A stretch of 64,000 nucleotides of DNA from Pseudomonas delhiensis (GCF_900187975.1 NZ_FZPC01000027.1:40531-104530); one strand, 5' to 3'; shown: positions 8,461-17,301, counted from the first letter of the stretch. The notes: generated from the letters alone by a model not told the origin. A program made the numbers and translations.

Positions 8461-9317
8461 GCCTGCCGGAGAACCTCCCCGCCGGGCACGTGCGGGTGGA
8501 GAACCTGTCGATCCACCTGGGCAGCGGCCGCGACGCCTTCGAGGCGGTGCACTCCCTCGGTTTCAGCATCGAGCCCGGAGAATTCGTCTGCGTGCTCGGC
8601 CCCTCCGGCTGCGGCAAGTCCACCCTGCTCGGCGCCCTGGCCGGGCACCTGCGCCCCAGCGGCGGCAGCCTGGAAGTCGACGGCCAGCCGGTGAGCGGCC
8701 CCTCGCCGCAGCGCGGCATGGTGTTCCAGCACCACACCCTGCTGCCCTGGCGGCGGGTGCGCGACAACGTCGCCTTCGGCCTGAAGATGCGCGGCGTGCC
8801 CCGCGCCGAACGCCACGCGCGGGCCGAGGAAATGCTCCAGCTGGTCGGCCTGGAAGGCTTCGCCCAGCGCTGGCCGTCGCAGCTTTCCGGCGGCATGCAG
8901 CAGCGGGTGGAGATCGCCCGGGTGCTGATCAACCAGCCGCGCCTGCTGCTGATGGACGAACCCTTCGGCGCCCTCGACGCGCAGACGCGGATGATGATGC
9001 AGGCGCTGCTGCTGGACATCTGGACGCGCCTGCGCACCAGCGTGCTGTTCATCACCCACGACATCGACGAGGCGCTGTTCCTCGCCGACCGCATCCTGGT
9101 CATGAGCCCGCGCCCGGGGCGCATCCTCGAGGAAATCCGCCTGGACTTCCCGCGCCCGCGCCCGCGCCACGCCGACCTGCTGACCAGCGCCGGGTTCGCC
9201 CGCCTGAAACGCCACTGCCTGGAACTGCTGCGCCACGAGGACGGCCGCCAGCTGCCGCGCCTCACGCCCCTGGGCCTGCCGATCAACGAACAGACAAGAC
9301 CGCGATTCGCCATATGA
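8457..9317 (+). CDS. ABC transporter ATP-binding protein (SsuB/TauB-like)
   Basis: Cytoplasmic ATPase of 286 residues energising the importer. Walker A GPSGCGKST, Q-loop FQHHTLLPWR, signature LSGGMQQRVEIARVL, Walker B LLLMDEPFGALD and the H-loop FITHDIDEALFLADR are all intact. The layout is that of nitrate/sulfonate/taurine ATPases. Its ATG lies inside the permease stop, and its own stop overlaps the HEAT-repeat gene start, so the operon is continuous. A longer open frame upstream was rejected because it runs through the permease gene. Confidence 0.95.
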   Translation: MSLPENLPAGHVRVENLSIHLGSGRDAFEAVHSLGFSIEPGEFVCVLGPSGCGKSTLLGALAGHLRPSGGSLEVDGQPVSGPSPQRGMVFQHHTLLPWRRVRDNVAFGLKMRGVPRAERHARAEEMLQLVGLEGFAQRWPSQLSGGMQQRVEIARVLINQPRLLLMDEPFGALDAQTRMMMQALLLDIWTRLRTSVLFITHDIDEALFLADRILVMSPRPGRILEEIRLDFPRPRPRHADLLTSAGFARLKRHCLELLRHEDGRQLPRLTPLGLPINEQTRPRFAI

Positions 9318-10279
9318 CTGACTTGATAACCGACAACCCCGACATCCTCGACCTGCAACCGCGCCTGCAGCACGCCGACCCCGGCGTGCGCCGCATCGCG
9401 CTCATCGACCTGGCCGACCTGGAGGAGCCCGAGGCCCTGCCCTGGCTGGCCCAGGCCCTGGCCATTGATCCGGCCGCCGCCGTGCGCGCCGAAGCCGCGC
9501 GGCTGCTGGAAGCCTGGGAGGAACCCGACGTGGTCCAGGCCCTGTGCCAGGCCCTGGCCGACAGCGACGAAAGCGTGCGCGAAGCCGCCGCGCAAAGCCT
9601 CAGCGAACTCAAGACCGCCGACGCCGGGCGCCTGCTGCTGCCCTGGGCCGCCCACGCCGACACCTTCGTCCGCCGCAGCGCCCTGCGTGCCCTGCGCGAA
9701 CTGCGCCTGGACGAAAGCGTGGCGCCGGCCCTGGCCGCGCTGGACGATGCCGACGCCGGCGTGCGCCGCGAGGCGGTGGGCATCCTCGGCTGGCTCAAGC
9801 GCATCGAGGCCCTGCCGCGCCTGGCCGCCCTGGCCAGCGACGATGCCGACAGCGAAGTGCGCCGCGCCGCCGCCGGCGCCCTCGGCCTGGCCAGCGACGC
9901 CAGCGTGCTGCCGGCCCTGCGCGCCGCGCTGAACGACAAGGCCTGGAAGGTCCGCGAGGAAGCCGCCGGCACCCTTGGCAAGCTGGGCCTGCAGGAAGCC
10001 GGCGAGGCCTTGCTGCAGGCGCTGCAGGACGACTTCTGGCAGGTGCGCCTGCGCGCCGCCCGCGCCCTCGGCAACCTGCGCTACCAGGCCGCCCGCGAAG
10101 CGCTGCAGGCACTGCTCGGCCACGCCATCAGCAACCTGCGCAAGGAAGCCGCGCTGGCCCTCGGCGAACTCGGCGACATCCGCGCCCTGCCCGCCCTGCA
10201 ACAGGCCCAGGCCGACGGCGACCCGGAAGTGCGCAAGGCCGTGCGCATCGCCCTCACCCAACTGGGCGCGCCGGCATGA
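9314..10279 (+). CDS. HEAT-repeat protein
   Basis: Soluble all-helical protein of 321 residues made of about nine to ten HEAT units of roughly 31 residues, recognisable by the recurring pattern LxxALxDxxxxVRxxAAxALG (for example LNDKAWKVREEAAGTLGKLG and LQDDFWQVRLRAARALGNL). Such proteins are scaffolds; the closest functional precedent is the phycobilin-lyase HEAT family, but here it is fused by overlapping ORFs to an ABC transporter and a DUF971 gene. It may hold the flavoprotein-ferredoxin pair together or help mature them; that is inference. No signal peptide. Confidence 0.9.
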   Translation: MTDLITDNPDILDLQPRLQHADPGVRRIALIDLADLEEPEALPWLAQALAIDPAAAVRAEAARLLEAWEEPDVVQALCQALADSDESVREAAAQSLSELKTADAGRLLLPWAAHADTFVRRSALRALRELRLDESVAPALAALDDADAGVRREAVGILGWLKRIEALPRLAALASDDADSEVRRAAAGALGLASDASVLPALRAALNDKAWKVREEAAGTLGKLGLQEAGEALLQALQDDFWQVRLRAARALGNLRYQAAREALQALLGHAISNLRKEAALALGELGDIRALPALQQAQADGDPEVRKAVRIALTQLGAPA

Positions 10280-10554
10280 ACGCGCCCCGTGCCCTGCACC
10301 GCTCCAGCGCCGGGCGCGAACTGCGCATCGACTGGGGCGACGGCGAGGTGCAGCGCATCGCCTTCGCCCGCCTGCGCGGCGCCTGCCCCTGCTCGCAGTG
10401 CCGCGCGGCGCGCCTGCAGGGGCGCATCGCGCTGGTCGGCGCCGAGGTCGGGCTGAGCGCCGTGAACCCGCAGGGCTACGGCGTGCAGCTGGTGTTCGAC
10501 GACGGCCACGAGCGCGGCATCTACCCCTGGAGCTACCTGCGCCAGCTGGGTTGA
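10276..10554 (+). CDS. DUF971 (gamma-butyrobetaine hydroxylase-like N-terminal) domain protein
   Basis: Stand-alone DUF971 domain of 92 residues. It carries CPCSQCRAARLQG at about residues 36-48, a cysteine-rich turn typical of the family (metal binding in larger relatives), and ends with the conserved pattern FDDGHERGIYPWSYLRQL. Stand-alone members are often linked to iron-sulfur protein handling; here the gene overlaps the HEAT gene by ATGA and closes the AprA-like operon, which contains a two-cluster ferredoxin. It may serve as an assembly or targeting factor for it. Function unproven. Confidence 0.88.
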   Translation: MNAPRALHRSSAGRELRIDWGDGEVQRIAFARLRGACPCSQCRAARLQGRIALVGAEVGLSAVNPQGYGVQLVFDDGHERGIYPWSYLRQLG

Positions 10555-10558
10555 GCCG

Positions 10559-12175
10559 CTACCACTCGCCGATGCGCACCAGCTTGCCGCCCTCCGGCTC
10601 GCCGTAGCGGAAGGCCTGGCCGCGCAGGTCGATCTCCTCGTTGCTGATGGTGGTGCGCCGCTTCAGGCCGCGCAGCCACTGGAACAGGTAGGCCTGGTGC
10701 TGCTCGCGGACCTCCGCATGGGCCGGGTCGGCGCCCAGGTCGCGCAGTTCGCCCGGGTCCGCCTGCAGGTCGAACAGCTGCGGGCGGAAGCCATCGTAGG
10801 CCAGGTACTTCCAGCGCTCGCTGCGCACCATGTACATGCGGCAGGCGTCGATGGGCCGACCCAGGCGCTCGCGGGCCGGGGCCTGGAAGGCGTAGTCGTA
10901 TTCGGCGATGGCGTATTCGCGCCAGTCCGCCGGCCGGTGGCCATGCAGCAGCGGCAGCAGCGAGCGGCCCTCGACGCGGTGCGCCGCGCCCGGCACGGCG
11001 AAGGCGTCGAGCAGGGTCGGCAGCACGTCGATGGACTGCACCAGCGTCTGCTCCACCGTGCCCCGCGTGGCATCGGCGGCGGCGCGCGGGTCGCGAACCA
11101 GCAGCGGCACGCCCACCGCCGGCTCCAGCAGGAACTCCTTCTCGCCCAGGCCATGGTCGCCCAGGTAGTCGCCATGGTCGCTGGTGAAGACGATCAGGGT
11201 GTCGTCCCAGCGGCCGCTGCCCTGCATGTGGTCGAACAGCCGGCCGAGCTGGTCGTCGATCTGCCTGATGAGCCCCATGTAGGTGGGGATCACGGTGTTG
11301 CGCACCTCCGGGCGGGAGAAGTTCAGGCTCTCCTGGTGCTGCTGGAAGGCCTGGTACACCGGGTGCCGGCTCTCCTCGCCCGGCGCCGCGCGCAGTACCG
11401 GCTGCACATGCTCGGGGCCGTACAGCGCATGGTAGGGGGCGGGTGCGATATAGGGCCAGTGCGGCTTGATGTACGACAGGTGCAGGCACCAGGGCCGCTC
11501 GCCCTGCTCGCGCATGAAGTCGATGGCGCGGCCGGTGGTGTAGACGGTCTCGCTGTGCTGCTCCGGCAGGCGCGTGGGCAGCCCGGCGTTGCGCATCTGC
11601 CAGCCGCTGAGCAGCTCGCCGTTGGCACCCTCGGCGGCATTGGCCCAGTCGTGCCAGGGGTTGTCGCCGGTATAGCCGAGGTTGCGCAGGTAGTGGGTGT
11701 AGGGCGCGCTTTCACGCTTGTCGGCGAACAGTTCGCCGTCGGGGTAGATGCCGTCGTTGCGGTCGTAGGGCTCGAAACCGGCCTCGGCCAGTTGCAGGCC
11801 ACGCTCGCTCTGCGGGTCCACGCCCAGCGCCTGCATGCCTTCGAGGTTGGCGGTGGCGTGGGTCTTGCCCACCAGCGCGGTGCGGATGCCGGCCGGGCGC
11901 AGGTAGTCGCCCAGGGTCAGTTCCTCCAGCGGCAGCGGCACGGCGTTCCAGCTCACCTGGTGGCTGCTGACGTAGCGCCCGGTGTACGAAGACATGCGCG
12001 AGGGCCCGCAGATGGTGCCCTGGGTGTAGGCCCGGGCGAAACGCACGCCCTCGGCGGCCAGGCGGTCGATGTTCGGCGTGTGCAGGTGCGGGTGGCCGTA
12101 GCAGGACAGGTAATCGCGACGCAGCTGGTCGCACATGATGTAGAGGACGTTGCGGATGGGCTGGGGCTGGCTCAT
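10559..12175 (-). CDS. Sulfatase family hydrolase (choline-sulfatase-like)
   Basis: Type I sulfatase of 538 residues without an evident signal peptide, so probably cytoplasmic. The maturation motif CGPSR (Cys56, then MSSYTGRY) is where a formylglycine would be made by a generating enzyme encoded elsewhere. Metal-ligand motifs MCDQLRRDY (Asp16) and FTSDHGDYLGDHG are present. It should hydrolyse a small sulfate ester and release inorganic sulfate; phosphonate monoester hydrolases are the main alternative. The start at MSQPQPIRN was chosen over a longer frame reading into repeat sequence. It is convergent with the DUF971 gene (4-base gap), linking it spatially to the organosulfur operon. Confidence 0.9.
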   Translation of the reverse strand: MSQPQPIRNVLYIMCDQLRRDYLSCYGHPHLHTPNIDRLAAEGVRFARAYTQGTICGPSRMSSYTGRYVSSHQVSWNAVPLPLEELTLGDYLRPAGIRTALVGKTHATANLEGMQALGVDPQSERGLQLAEAGFEPYDRNDGIYPDGELFADKRESAPYTHYLRNLGYTGDNPWHDWANAAEGANGELLSGWQMRNAGLPTRLPEQHSETVYTTGRAIDFMREQGERPWCLHLSYIKPHWPYIAPAPYHALYGPEHVQPVLRAAPGEESRHPVYQAFQQHQESLNFSRPEVRNTVIPTYMGLIRQIDDQLGRLFDHMQGSGRWDDTLIVFTSDHGDYLGDHGLGEKEFLLEPAVGVPLLVRDPRAAADATRGTVEQTLVQSIDVLPTLLDAFAVPGAAHRVEGRSLLPLLHGHRPADWREYAIAEYDYAFQAPARERLGRPIDACRMYMVRSERWKYLAYDGFRPQLFDLQADPGELRDLGADPAHAEVREQHQAYLFQWLRGLKRRTTISNEEIDLRGQAFRYGEPEGGKLVRIGEW

Positions 12176-12284
12176 GGGGCGTTCGGCATGACGGATGGAG
12201 CCACCATTTCGCCGGCTGCCGGGCCGGGTGACAAACGCATTTGCAGCAAGATTTGCATGCAGGGAATGCAATGGGGTCGTGGTG

Positions 12285-12420
12285 TGGGAGCGAGCTTGCT
12301 CGCGAATGGAGTTCACCGGCGGTTATGGCGTATTGGTTTTACTCCGCTCCCTCTCCCCAGCACCCACAACTCCCGGTGAACTCTGTTCACGAGCAAGCTC
12401 GCTCCTACGAAGAGCAGCAA
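12285..12420. repeat. Inverted pair of REP half-units
   Basis: GTGGGAGCGAGCTTGCTCGCGAA (about 12284-12306) and its inverse ending CAAGCTCGCTCCTACGA (about 12393-12414), separated by a CTCTCCCCAGCACC segment. They occupy the 256-bp gap between sulfatase and LysR starts and stops. Confidence 0.8.
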
Positions 12421-12431
12421 GACAGTTGCCC

Positions 12432-13337
12432 CTACACCGTCTCCTCGTCGATCCGCTGCAGCTCCCCGATCATCGCCTCGGCCAGCGGCGACAGGCTGTA
12501 GCCCGCGCGGTACACGATGCCGTAGCGCGTATGCAGTTCCTCCAGGTCCTCCGGCAGCTCCGCCACCGTCAGCGCCACCAGCGGCTCACCGACGCCCTGG
12601 CCCAGGCCGCTGGCGATGCCGATGGCGTTGGAGGCCAGCACCACGGCGTTCAGGCCATGGCCGTTCTCGCACTCGATGTCCGGGCGGAAGTCCGGGCGGC
12701 CGCTGAGGTCCACCAGCACCTTGCGCAGGTTCGGCGGGCTGAGGTTGGTGGCGATGGGGTAGCTGAGCAGTTCCGCCGCGCTCACCGTGCCGCGGCCGGC
12801 CAGCGGGTGGCCGGGGCGGCAGCAGAAGTGCCACTTGCGTGGCTTCAGGCGCAGGGTGCGGTACTCGGGGTTGGCCTCGAAGTGACGGGTGTCGGCGACG
12901 AAGAACTCGAAGTCCTCGCCCTGCAGGCGCTTGCCCAGCACCTGCCAGTGCTCCACCTGGAAGGCCACCCGCGCCTTGGGGTAGCGGCCGTTGAACGCGG
13001 CTATGGCCCGCGGCACCAGCCAGGCCGCCGGTGCCGGCCCCGCGCCGAAGCGCAGCTCGCCCGCCTCCAGGCCGTTGAACAGGGCGATCTCGTTGGCCAG
13101 CTTGTGCGCGCCGCTGACCAGCCGGCGCGCGTGTTCCAGCACGATCAGGCCCTGCTTGGTGGGGTTGAGTTCCTTGCTCGCGCGGTCCACCAGGCGGCAG
13201 CCGGCGCTGTGCTCCAGGGCCTGGATGCTGCGGCTGAAGGCCGATTGCGACAGGCACACGGCGTCGGCCGCGGCGACGAAGCTGCGGTGCTCGGCAAGGG
13301 CGATGAAGTGGCGGAGCTGGCGAAGGTCTATATGCAT
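12432..13337 (-). CDS. LysR-family regulator (SftR-like)
   Basis: 301-residue LTTR: N-terminal winged HTH with LRHFIALAEHRSFVAAADAV and LSQSAFSRSIQALE, then a periplasmic-binding-protein-like effector domain. It is divergent from the TonB receptor / arylsulfotransferase pair across a 180-bp AT-rich region. From memory this arrangement matches the P. putida S-313 sulfate-ester locus, where LysR protein SftR controls a TonB receptor (SftP) and an arylsulfotransferase (AstA) in response to sulfate esters. I infer the same role here. Confidence 0.9.
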   Translation of the reverse strand: MHIDLRQLRHFIALAEHRSFVAAADAVCLSQSAFSRSIQALEHSAGCRLVDRASKELNPTKQGLIVLEHARRLVSGAHKLANEIALFNGLEAGELRFGAGPAPAAWLVPRAIAAFNGRYPKARVAFQVEHWQVLGKRLQGEDFEFFVADTRHFEANPEYRTLRLKPRKWHFCCRPGHPLAGRGTVSAAELLSYPIATNLSPPNLRKVLVDLSGRPDFRPDIECENGHGLNAVVLASNAIGIASGLGQGVGEPLVALTVAELPEDLEELHTRYGIVYRAGYSLSPLAEAMIGELQRIDEETV

Positions 13338-13399
13338 TTTCTACATAAAAAATATTGGGCAAATGCAATTGTCCGAAGGTGGACGGCCTTCTTATAAAG

Positions 13400-13466
13400 G
13401 CAATCTCTTATTCCGTAAATAAATCGAAATACATAAATAAAGATCGATACGGAATAAAAAGATTGC
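13400..13466. promoter_or_regulatory. Long inverted repeat upstream of TonB receptor gene
   Basis: Left arm GCAATCTCTTATTCCGTA (13400-13417) pairs with right arm TACGGAATAAAAAGATTGC (13448-13466), allowing one extra base and one mismatch, around a 30-base AT-rich loop. It lies between two divergent genes in an otherwise GC-rich genome. It could be a double regulator site or, if transcribed, an 18-bp 5'-UTR hairpin about 50 bases before the receptor start. Confidence 0.6.
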
Positions 13467-13517
13467 AGGCCGACGAGCCGGTCCTGCGCGACACGACCTC
13501 TTCTCCAGGACCATCCC

Positions 13518-15872
13518 ATGCACCACCGAGATTCCGCGCCCCGCTTCCGCCGCCGGCTGTTGCCGCTGTCCATCCTGCTGGCCTCCGGCAGCCTGGCCAT
13601 GGGCGCCTTGCACGCCGAGGAAGCCACCCCGCAGGACGCCGCCACCCAAGCCCAGGCCCAGGGCGAAGCCAGCACCCTGGGCACCGTCACCGTGACCTCG
13701 CGGCGCCGCGAGGAAAACTCCCAGGACGTGCCCACCGCCATGAGCGTGCTCGGCGGCGAGCCCCTGGAAAGCCAGCGCATCTACCGCGTGCAGGACCTGC
13801 AGCAGCTGGTGCCCAGCACCAACGTCGCCTACGTCCACGCGCGGCAGTCCAGCGTGTCCATCCGCGGCCTGGGCAACAACCCGGCCAGCGACGGCCTGGA
13901 AGGCAGCGTCGGGCTGTACCTGGACAACGTCTACCTGGGCCGCCCCGGCATGGCCTCCTTCGACCTGCTGGACATCGAGCAGCTGGAGGTGCTGCGCGGG
14001 CCCCAGGGCACGCTGTTCGGCAAGAACACCACCGCCGGGGTGATCAACATCTCCACCCGCCTGCCCAGCTTCACCCCCGAGCGCAGCGTCGAGGTGTCCG
14101 GCGGCGAGGACGGCTACTTCCAGGGCAAGGCCACGGTTTCCGGGCCGCTCACCGACGAGCTGGCCGGGCGCTTCTCGGCCTACCGCACCCGCGACGACGG
14201 CTACGTGAAGAACGTCTTCGACGGCAACACCCTCAACGGCGGCGCCCGCCAGGGCTTCCGCGGCCAGCTGCTGTACAAGCCCGACGAGGACTTCAGCCTG
14301 CGCTGGATCGGCGACTACAACGAAGAGAACTCCAGCAACGGCATCCTCACCCTGTTCAGCACCGGGCCGGCCATCAATGGCGTCAACCGCTACGAGCAGC
14401 GCGCCCGCGCCGCCGGCGCCAGCCTGGTGTACGGCGACGACCGCAAGGTCAACTTCGACGCCGCCCAGCGCGTCACCGTGTTCCAGGGCGGCACTTCGCT
14501 GGAGGCCAACTGGAAGCTGGCCAACGACTTCACCCTGACCTCCATCAGCGCCTACCGCTGGTGGGACTTCACCCCGCGCAACGACGACGGCCTGAACGTG
14601 GCCGCGGCCTACAACGCCGGCGTCTCGGTGCGCGACAAGCAGTGGTCGCAGGAGCTGCGCCTGGCCTCGCCCACCGGCGGCTTCTTCGACTACGTGCTGG
14701 GCGCCTACTACTTCGGCCAGGACCTGGACAACCACTCCTTCAACCTCTACGGCCCGCAGGCGGACATCTGGAATGGCACCGCCACCGGCGCGCTGGCCAA
14801 CGTCACCAGCCTGGGCGACGGGCACATCGACACCGACAGCTATGCGCTGTTCGCCCAGGGCACCTGGCACCTGACCGACCGCCTGGACTTCACCGCCGGC
14901 CTGCGCGGCACCTACGAGGAGAAATCCGCCTCGGTCGGCCGCGATGCGCCACTGGGCGGGGCCGCCGTCAGCGGCGCCGCCCTGGCTGCGCGCAACGGCC
15001 GGGCCGGCGCCTACGATTCCGGCGACCTTTCGGTGTACAGCTTCTCGCCCTCGGGCCTGCTCAGCCTGAACTACCACTTCACGGACAACCTGATGGGCTA
15101 CGCCTCGCTGTCCCACGGCGAGAAGTCCGGCGGGGTGAACCTGACCGTGGCCAGCGCCCCCACCGCCGGCGCCGACTCCCTGCTGGTGGGCAGCGAGCGG
15201 GCCAACGACGCCGAGCTGGGGATCAAGAGCACGCTGTTCGACCATCGCCTGATCCTCAACGCCAACCTGTTCGCCACCGTGGTCCACGGCTACCAGGCCA
15301 ACGCCTACGACGAGGCCACCCGCACCTCCTACCTGACCAACGCCGGCGACGTGCGCTCGCGCGGGGTGGAGTTCGAGGCCACCGCCCTGCCCGTCCGCGG
15401 GCTGACGCTGAACCTCAACGGCTCCTACAACGACGTGCGCTACCTGTCGTACAAGAACGCCCCCTGCCCGCCGGAAGTCGGCTTCCAGGCCGGCGCGCCG
15501 GCCTCCTGCGACCTCAGCGGCCACCAGGTGGTGGGCGCCTCCAAGTACATCTTCAACGCCAACGGCGAATACAAGTGGCGCCTGGAAAACAACCTGGAGC
15601 CCTACGTCACCGCCAGCTACGCCTTCCGCTCCAAGGCGGTGGGCACCATCGACGACTCCGACTACGGGCAGATCCCCAGCTACGCCATCGTCAACACCGC
15701 GCTGGGCCTGCGCGGCGACTACGGCGACGGCCGCTGGGACCTGTCGCTGTGGCTGAAGAACGCCTTCGACAAGACCTACTACACCAGCCTGTGGAACTCG
15801 GCCAACGGCGGTTACGCCGGCGTGCTGGGCACCCCGCGCACCCTGGGCGTGACCGCCCGCTACGACTTCTGA
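13518..15872 (+). CDS. TonB-dependent outer-membrane receptor (SftP-like)
   Basis: 784-residue outer-membrane porin-like transporter. A long signal peptide (RRRLLPLSILLASGSLAMGALHA) is followed by a TonB-box-like LGTVTVTSRRREE, a plug domain (SIRGLGNNPASDGLEGSV; EVLRGPQGTLFGKNTTAGVIN) and a beta barrel ending in the terminal aromatic YDF. No siderophore signalling domain is present. With the neighbouring LysR and arylsulfotransferase genes it most resembles the sulfate-ester receptor SftP, so its cargo is probably an aromatic or alkyl sulfate rather than iron; this assignment rests on context. Confidence 0.92.
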   Translation: MHHRDSAPRFRRRLLPLSILLASGSLAMGALHAEEATPQDAATQAQAQGEASTLGTVTVTSRRREENSQDVPTAMSVLGGEPLESQRIYRVQDLQQLVPSTNVAYVHARQSSVSIRGLGNNPASDGLEGSVGLYLDNVYLGRPGMASFDLLDIEQLEVLRGPQGTLFGKNTTAGVINISTRLPSFTPERSVEVSGGEDGYFQGKATVSGPLTDELAGRFSAYRTRDDGYVKNVFDGNTLNGGARQGFRGQLLYKPDEDFSLRWIGDYNEENSSNGILTLFSTGPAINGVNRYEQRARAAGASLVYGDDRKVNFDAAQRVTVFQGGTSLEANWKLANDFTLTSISAYRWWDFTPRNDDGLNVAAAYNAGVSVRDKQWSQELRLASPTGGFFDYVLGAYYFGQDLDNHSFNLYGPQADIWNGTATGALANVTSLGDGHIDTDSYALFAQGTWHLTDRLDFTAGLRGTYEEKSASVGRDAPLGGAAVSGAALAARNGRAGAYDSGDLSVYSFSPSGLLSLNYHFTDNLMGYASLSHGEKSGGVNLTVASAPTAGADSLLVGSERANDAELGIKSTLFDHRLILNANLFATVVHGYQANAYDEATRTSYLTNAGDVRSRGVEFEATALPVRGLTLNLNGSYNDVRYLSYKNAPCPPEVGFQAGAPASCDLSGHQVVGASKYIFNANGEYKWRLENNLEPYVTASYAFRSKAVGTIDDSDYGQIPSYAIVNTALGLRGDYGDGRWDLSLWLKNAFDKTYYTSLWNSANGGYAGVLGTPRTLGVTARYDF

Positions 15873-15889
15873 CCGCCAGGAACACTGCC

Positions 15890-17236
15890 ATGAAGCACAC
15901 CCGCGCCACCGCCCTGCTCGCCTTCTCCGCCTCGCTGCTGGCCACCGCCGTCAGCGCCGCGCCCAGCGTGTTCCCCACCGGGGTGACGCGCTACGACCCG
16001 CAGAAGGCCTTCAACCAGTACGTGATCTTCAGCGGCGCCGACAACCGGACGCACCTGATCGACATGAACGGCAACGAGGTGAAGCGCTGGGACCGCCCCG
16101 GCTTCCCCTCGGCCATCCTCGACCCGAAGCTGGCCAATGGCGAGCGCGGCCACGTGCTGCTGCAGACCGCCGACCTGGCCGACCCCGGCAAGCTGTCCTC
16201 GGCCGGCAACGGCCTGCACAACCAGGCCGTGGGCGAGCTGGACTGGGCCGGCAAGACCGTCTGGCAATGGGGCGACCAGGCCCCCGGCGGCGCCGCCCGC
16301 CAGCACCACGACCTGCGCCGGCTGCCCAACGGCAACACCCTTGTGCTGGCCAACCGCGTGCATGCGGTGAAGGGCTTCGAGGTGCCGGAGGTGATCGACG
16401 ACGTGATCTACGAGGTCACCCCGCAAGGCAAGGTGGCCTGGAGCTGGACCGCCTCCGAGCACCTGCACGAGTTCGGCTTCAGCGCCGAGCAGCTCAAGCT
16501 GGTGCACGGCACCAAGAACCCCGACTACCTGCACATCAACAACCTCGCGCCGCTGGGCCCGAACCGCTGGTACGCCGCCGGCGACAAGCGCTTCGCCCCG
16601 GACAACCTGCTGTTCGATTCGCGCAACGCCAACTTCATCGCCATCATCGACAAGGCCAGCGGCAAGGTGGCCTGGCGCCTGGGCCCGAACCTGCCGCCGA
16701 TCGACCCGCGCAACGCGCAGAAGCTGCCGCGCCCGGTGGACCAGATCAGCGGCCAGCACGACGCCCATCTCATCCCCGAGGGCCTGCCGGGCGCCGGCCA
16801 CCTGCTGGTGTTCGACAACCAGGGCGACGCCGGCTACCCCTCGGTGCAGCGCGGGGTGATCTCCGGCTCGCGGGTGCTGGAGATCGACCCGCTGAAGAAT
16901 GAGATCGTCTGGCAGTACACCGCGGAAAGCTCGAAGCAGCCGGGCTGGGCCTTCTTCAGCTCGTTCATCAGCAGCGCCCGGCGCCTGCCCAACGGCAACA
17001 CGCTGATCGACGAGGGGCAGAACGGCCGCTTCTTCCAGGTCACCCCGGCGGGCGAGATCGTCTGGGAATACGTCAGCCCCTACTTCGGCAAGGCGCCGCT
17101 GGGCGATGCGGTAAGCAACTGGGTGTACCGCGCCCTGCCTGTGGACTACAGCTGGGTGCCCGAAGGCACGCCGCGCGAGGAAAAGGCCGTGCAGGCCGCG
17201 GTGCCGGGCGCGCCGGCCGTCGCCGCGGCGCGCTGA
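15890..17236 (+). CDS. Periplasmic arylsulfotransferase (AstA/ASST-like)
   Basis: 448-residue secreted enzyme with a cleavable signal peptide (TALLAFSASLLATAVSAA). PAPS-independent arylsulfotransferases move sulfate from one phenolic ester to another phenol. The propeller repeats are visible as HHDLRRLPNGNTLVLANR and SSARRLPNGNTLIDEGQ, and GQHDAHLIPEG is a candidate active-site histidine segment; which His is catalytic cannot be settled by eye. Start chosen 17 bases after the receptor stop with AGGAA upstream. Cotranscribed with the TonB receptor, it could trap imported sulfate esters in the periplasm. Confidence 0.88.
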   Translation: MKHTRATALLAFSASLLATAVSAAPSVFPTGVTRYDPQKAFNQYVIFSGADNRTHLIDMNGNEVKRWDRPGFPSAILDPKLANGERGHVLLQTADLADPGKLSSAGNGLHNQAVGELDWAGKTVWQWGDQAPGGAARQHHDLRRLPNGNTLVLANRVHAVKGFEVPEVIDDVIYEVTPQGKVAWSWTASEHLHEFGFSAEQLKLVHGTKNPDYLHINNLAPLGPNRWYAAGDKRFAPDNLLFDSRNANFIAIIDKASGKVAWRLGPNLPPIDPRNAQKLPRPVDQISGQHDAHLIPEGLPGAGHLLVFDNQGDAGYPSVQRGVISGSRVLEIDPLKNEIVWQYTAESSKQPGWAFFSSFISSARRLPNGNTLIDEGQNGRFFQVTPAGEIVWEYVSPYFGKAPLGDAVSNWVYRALPVDYSWVPEGTPREEKAVQAAVPGAPAVAAAR

Positions 17237-17252
17237 GCCGCCCATCGCCACC

Positions 17253-17301
17253 TGCAGGAGCGCGCCCTGCGCGCGATTCGCGGGCAGGGCCCGCTCCTAC
17301 A
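17253..17301. repeat. REP palindrome
   Basis: GCAGGAGCGCGCC...CCCGCTCCTACA, 17 bases after the arylsulfotransferase stop; a GTAGGATGGCGTTGAGCG...GATACCCATC-type repeat follows at about 17332-17368. Together they separate this operon from the convergent AraC gene. Confidence 0.8.

Noticed and set aside
13392..15524. Minus-strand open frame of about 710 codons under the TonB receptor
   Set aside because: Repetitive Gly/Val/Gln-rich translation with no motif; the plus-strand receptor is unambiguous.
13355..15889. Plus-strand frame fused ahead of the arylsulfotransferase
   Set aside because: This frame passes through the receptor gene in the wrong register; the enzyme starts at 15890 with signal peptide and ribosome-binding site.
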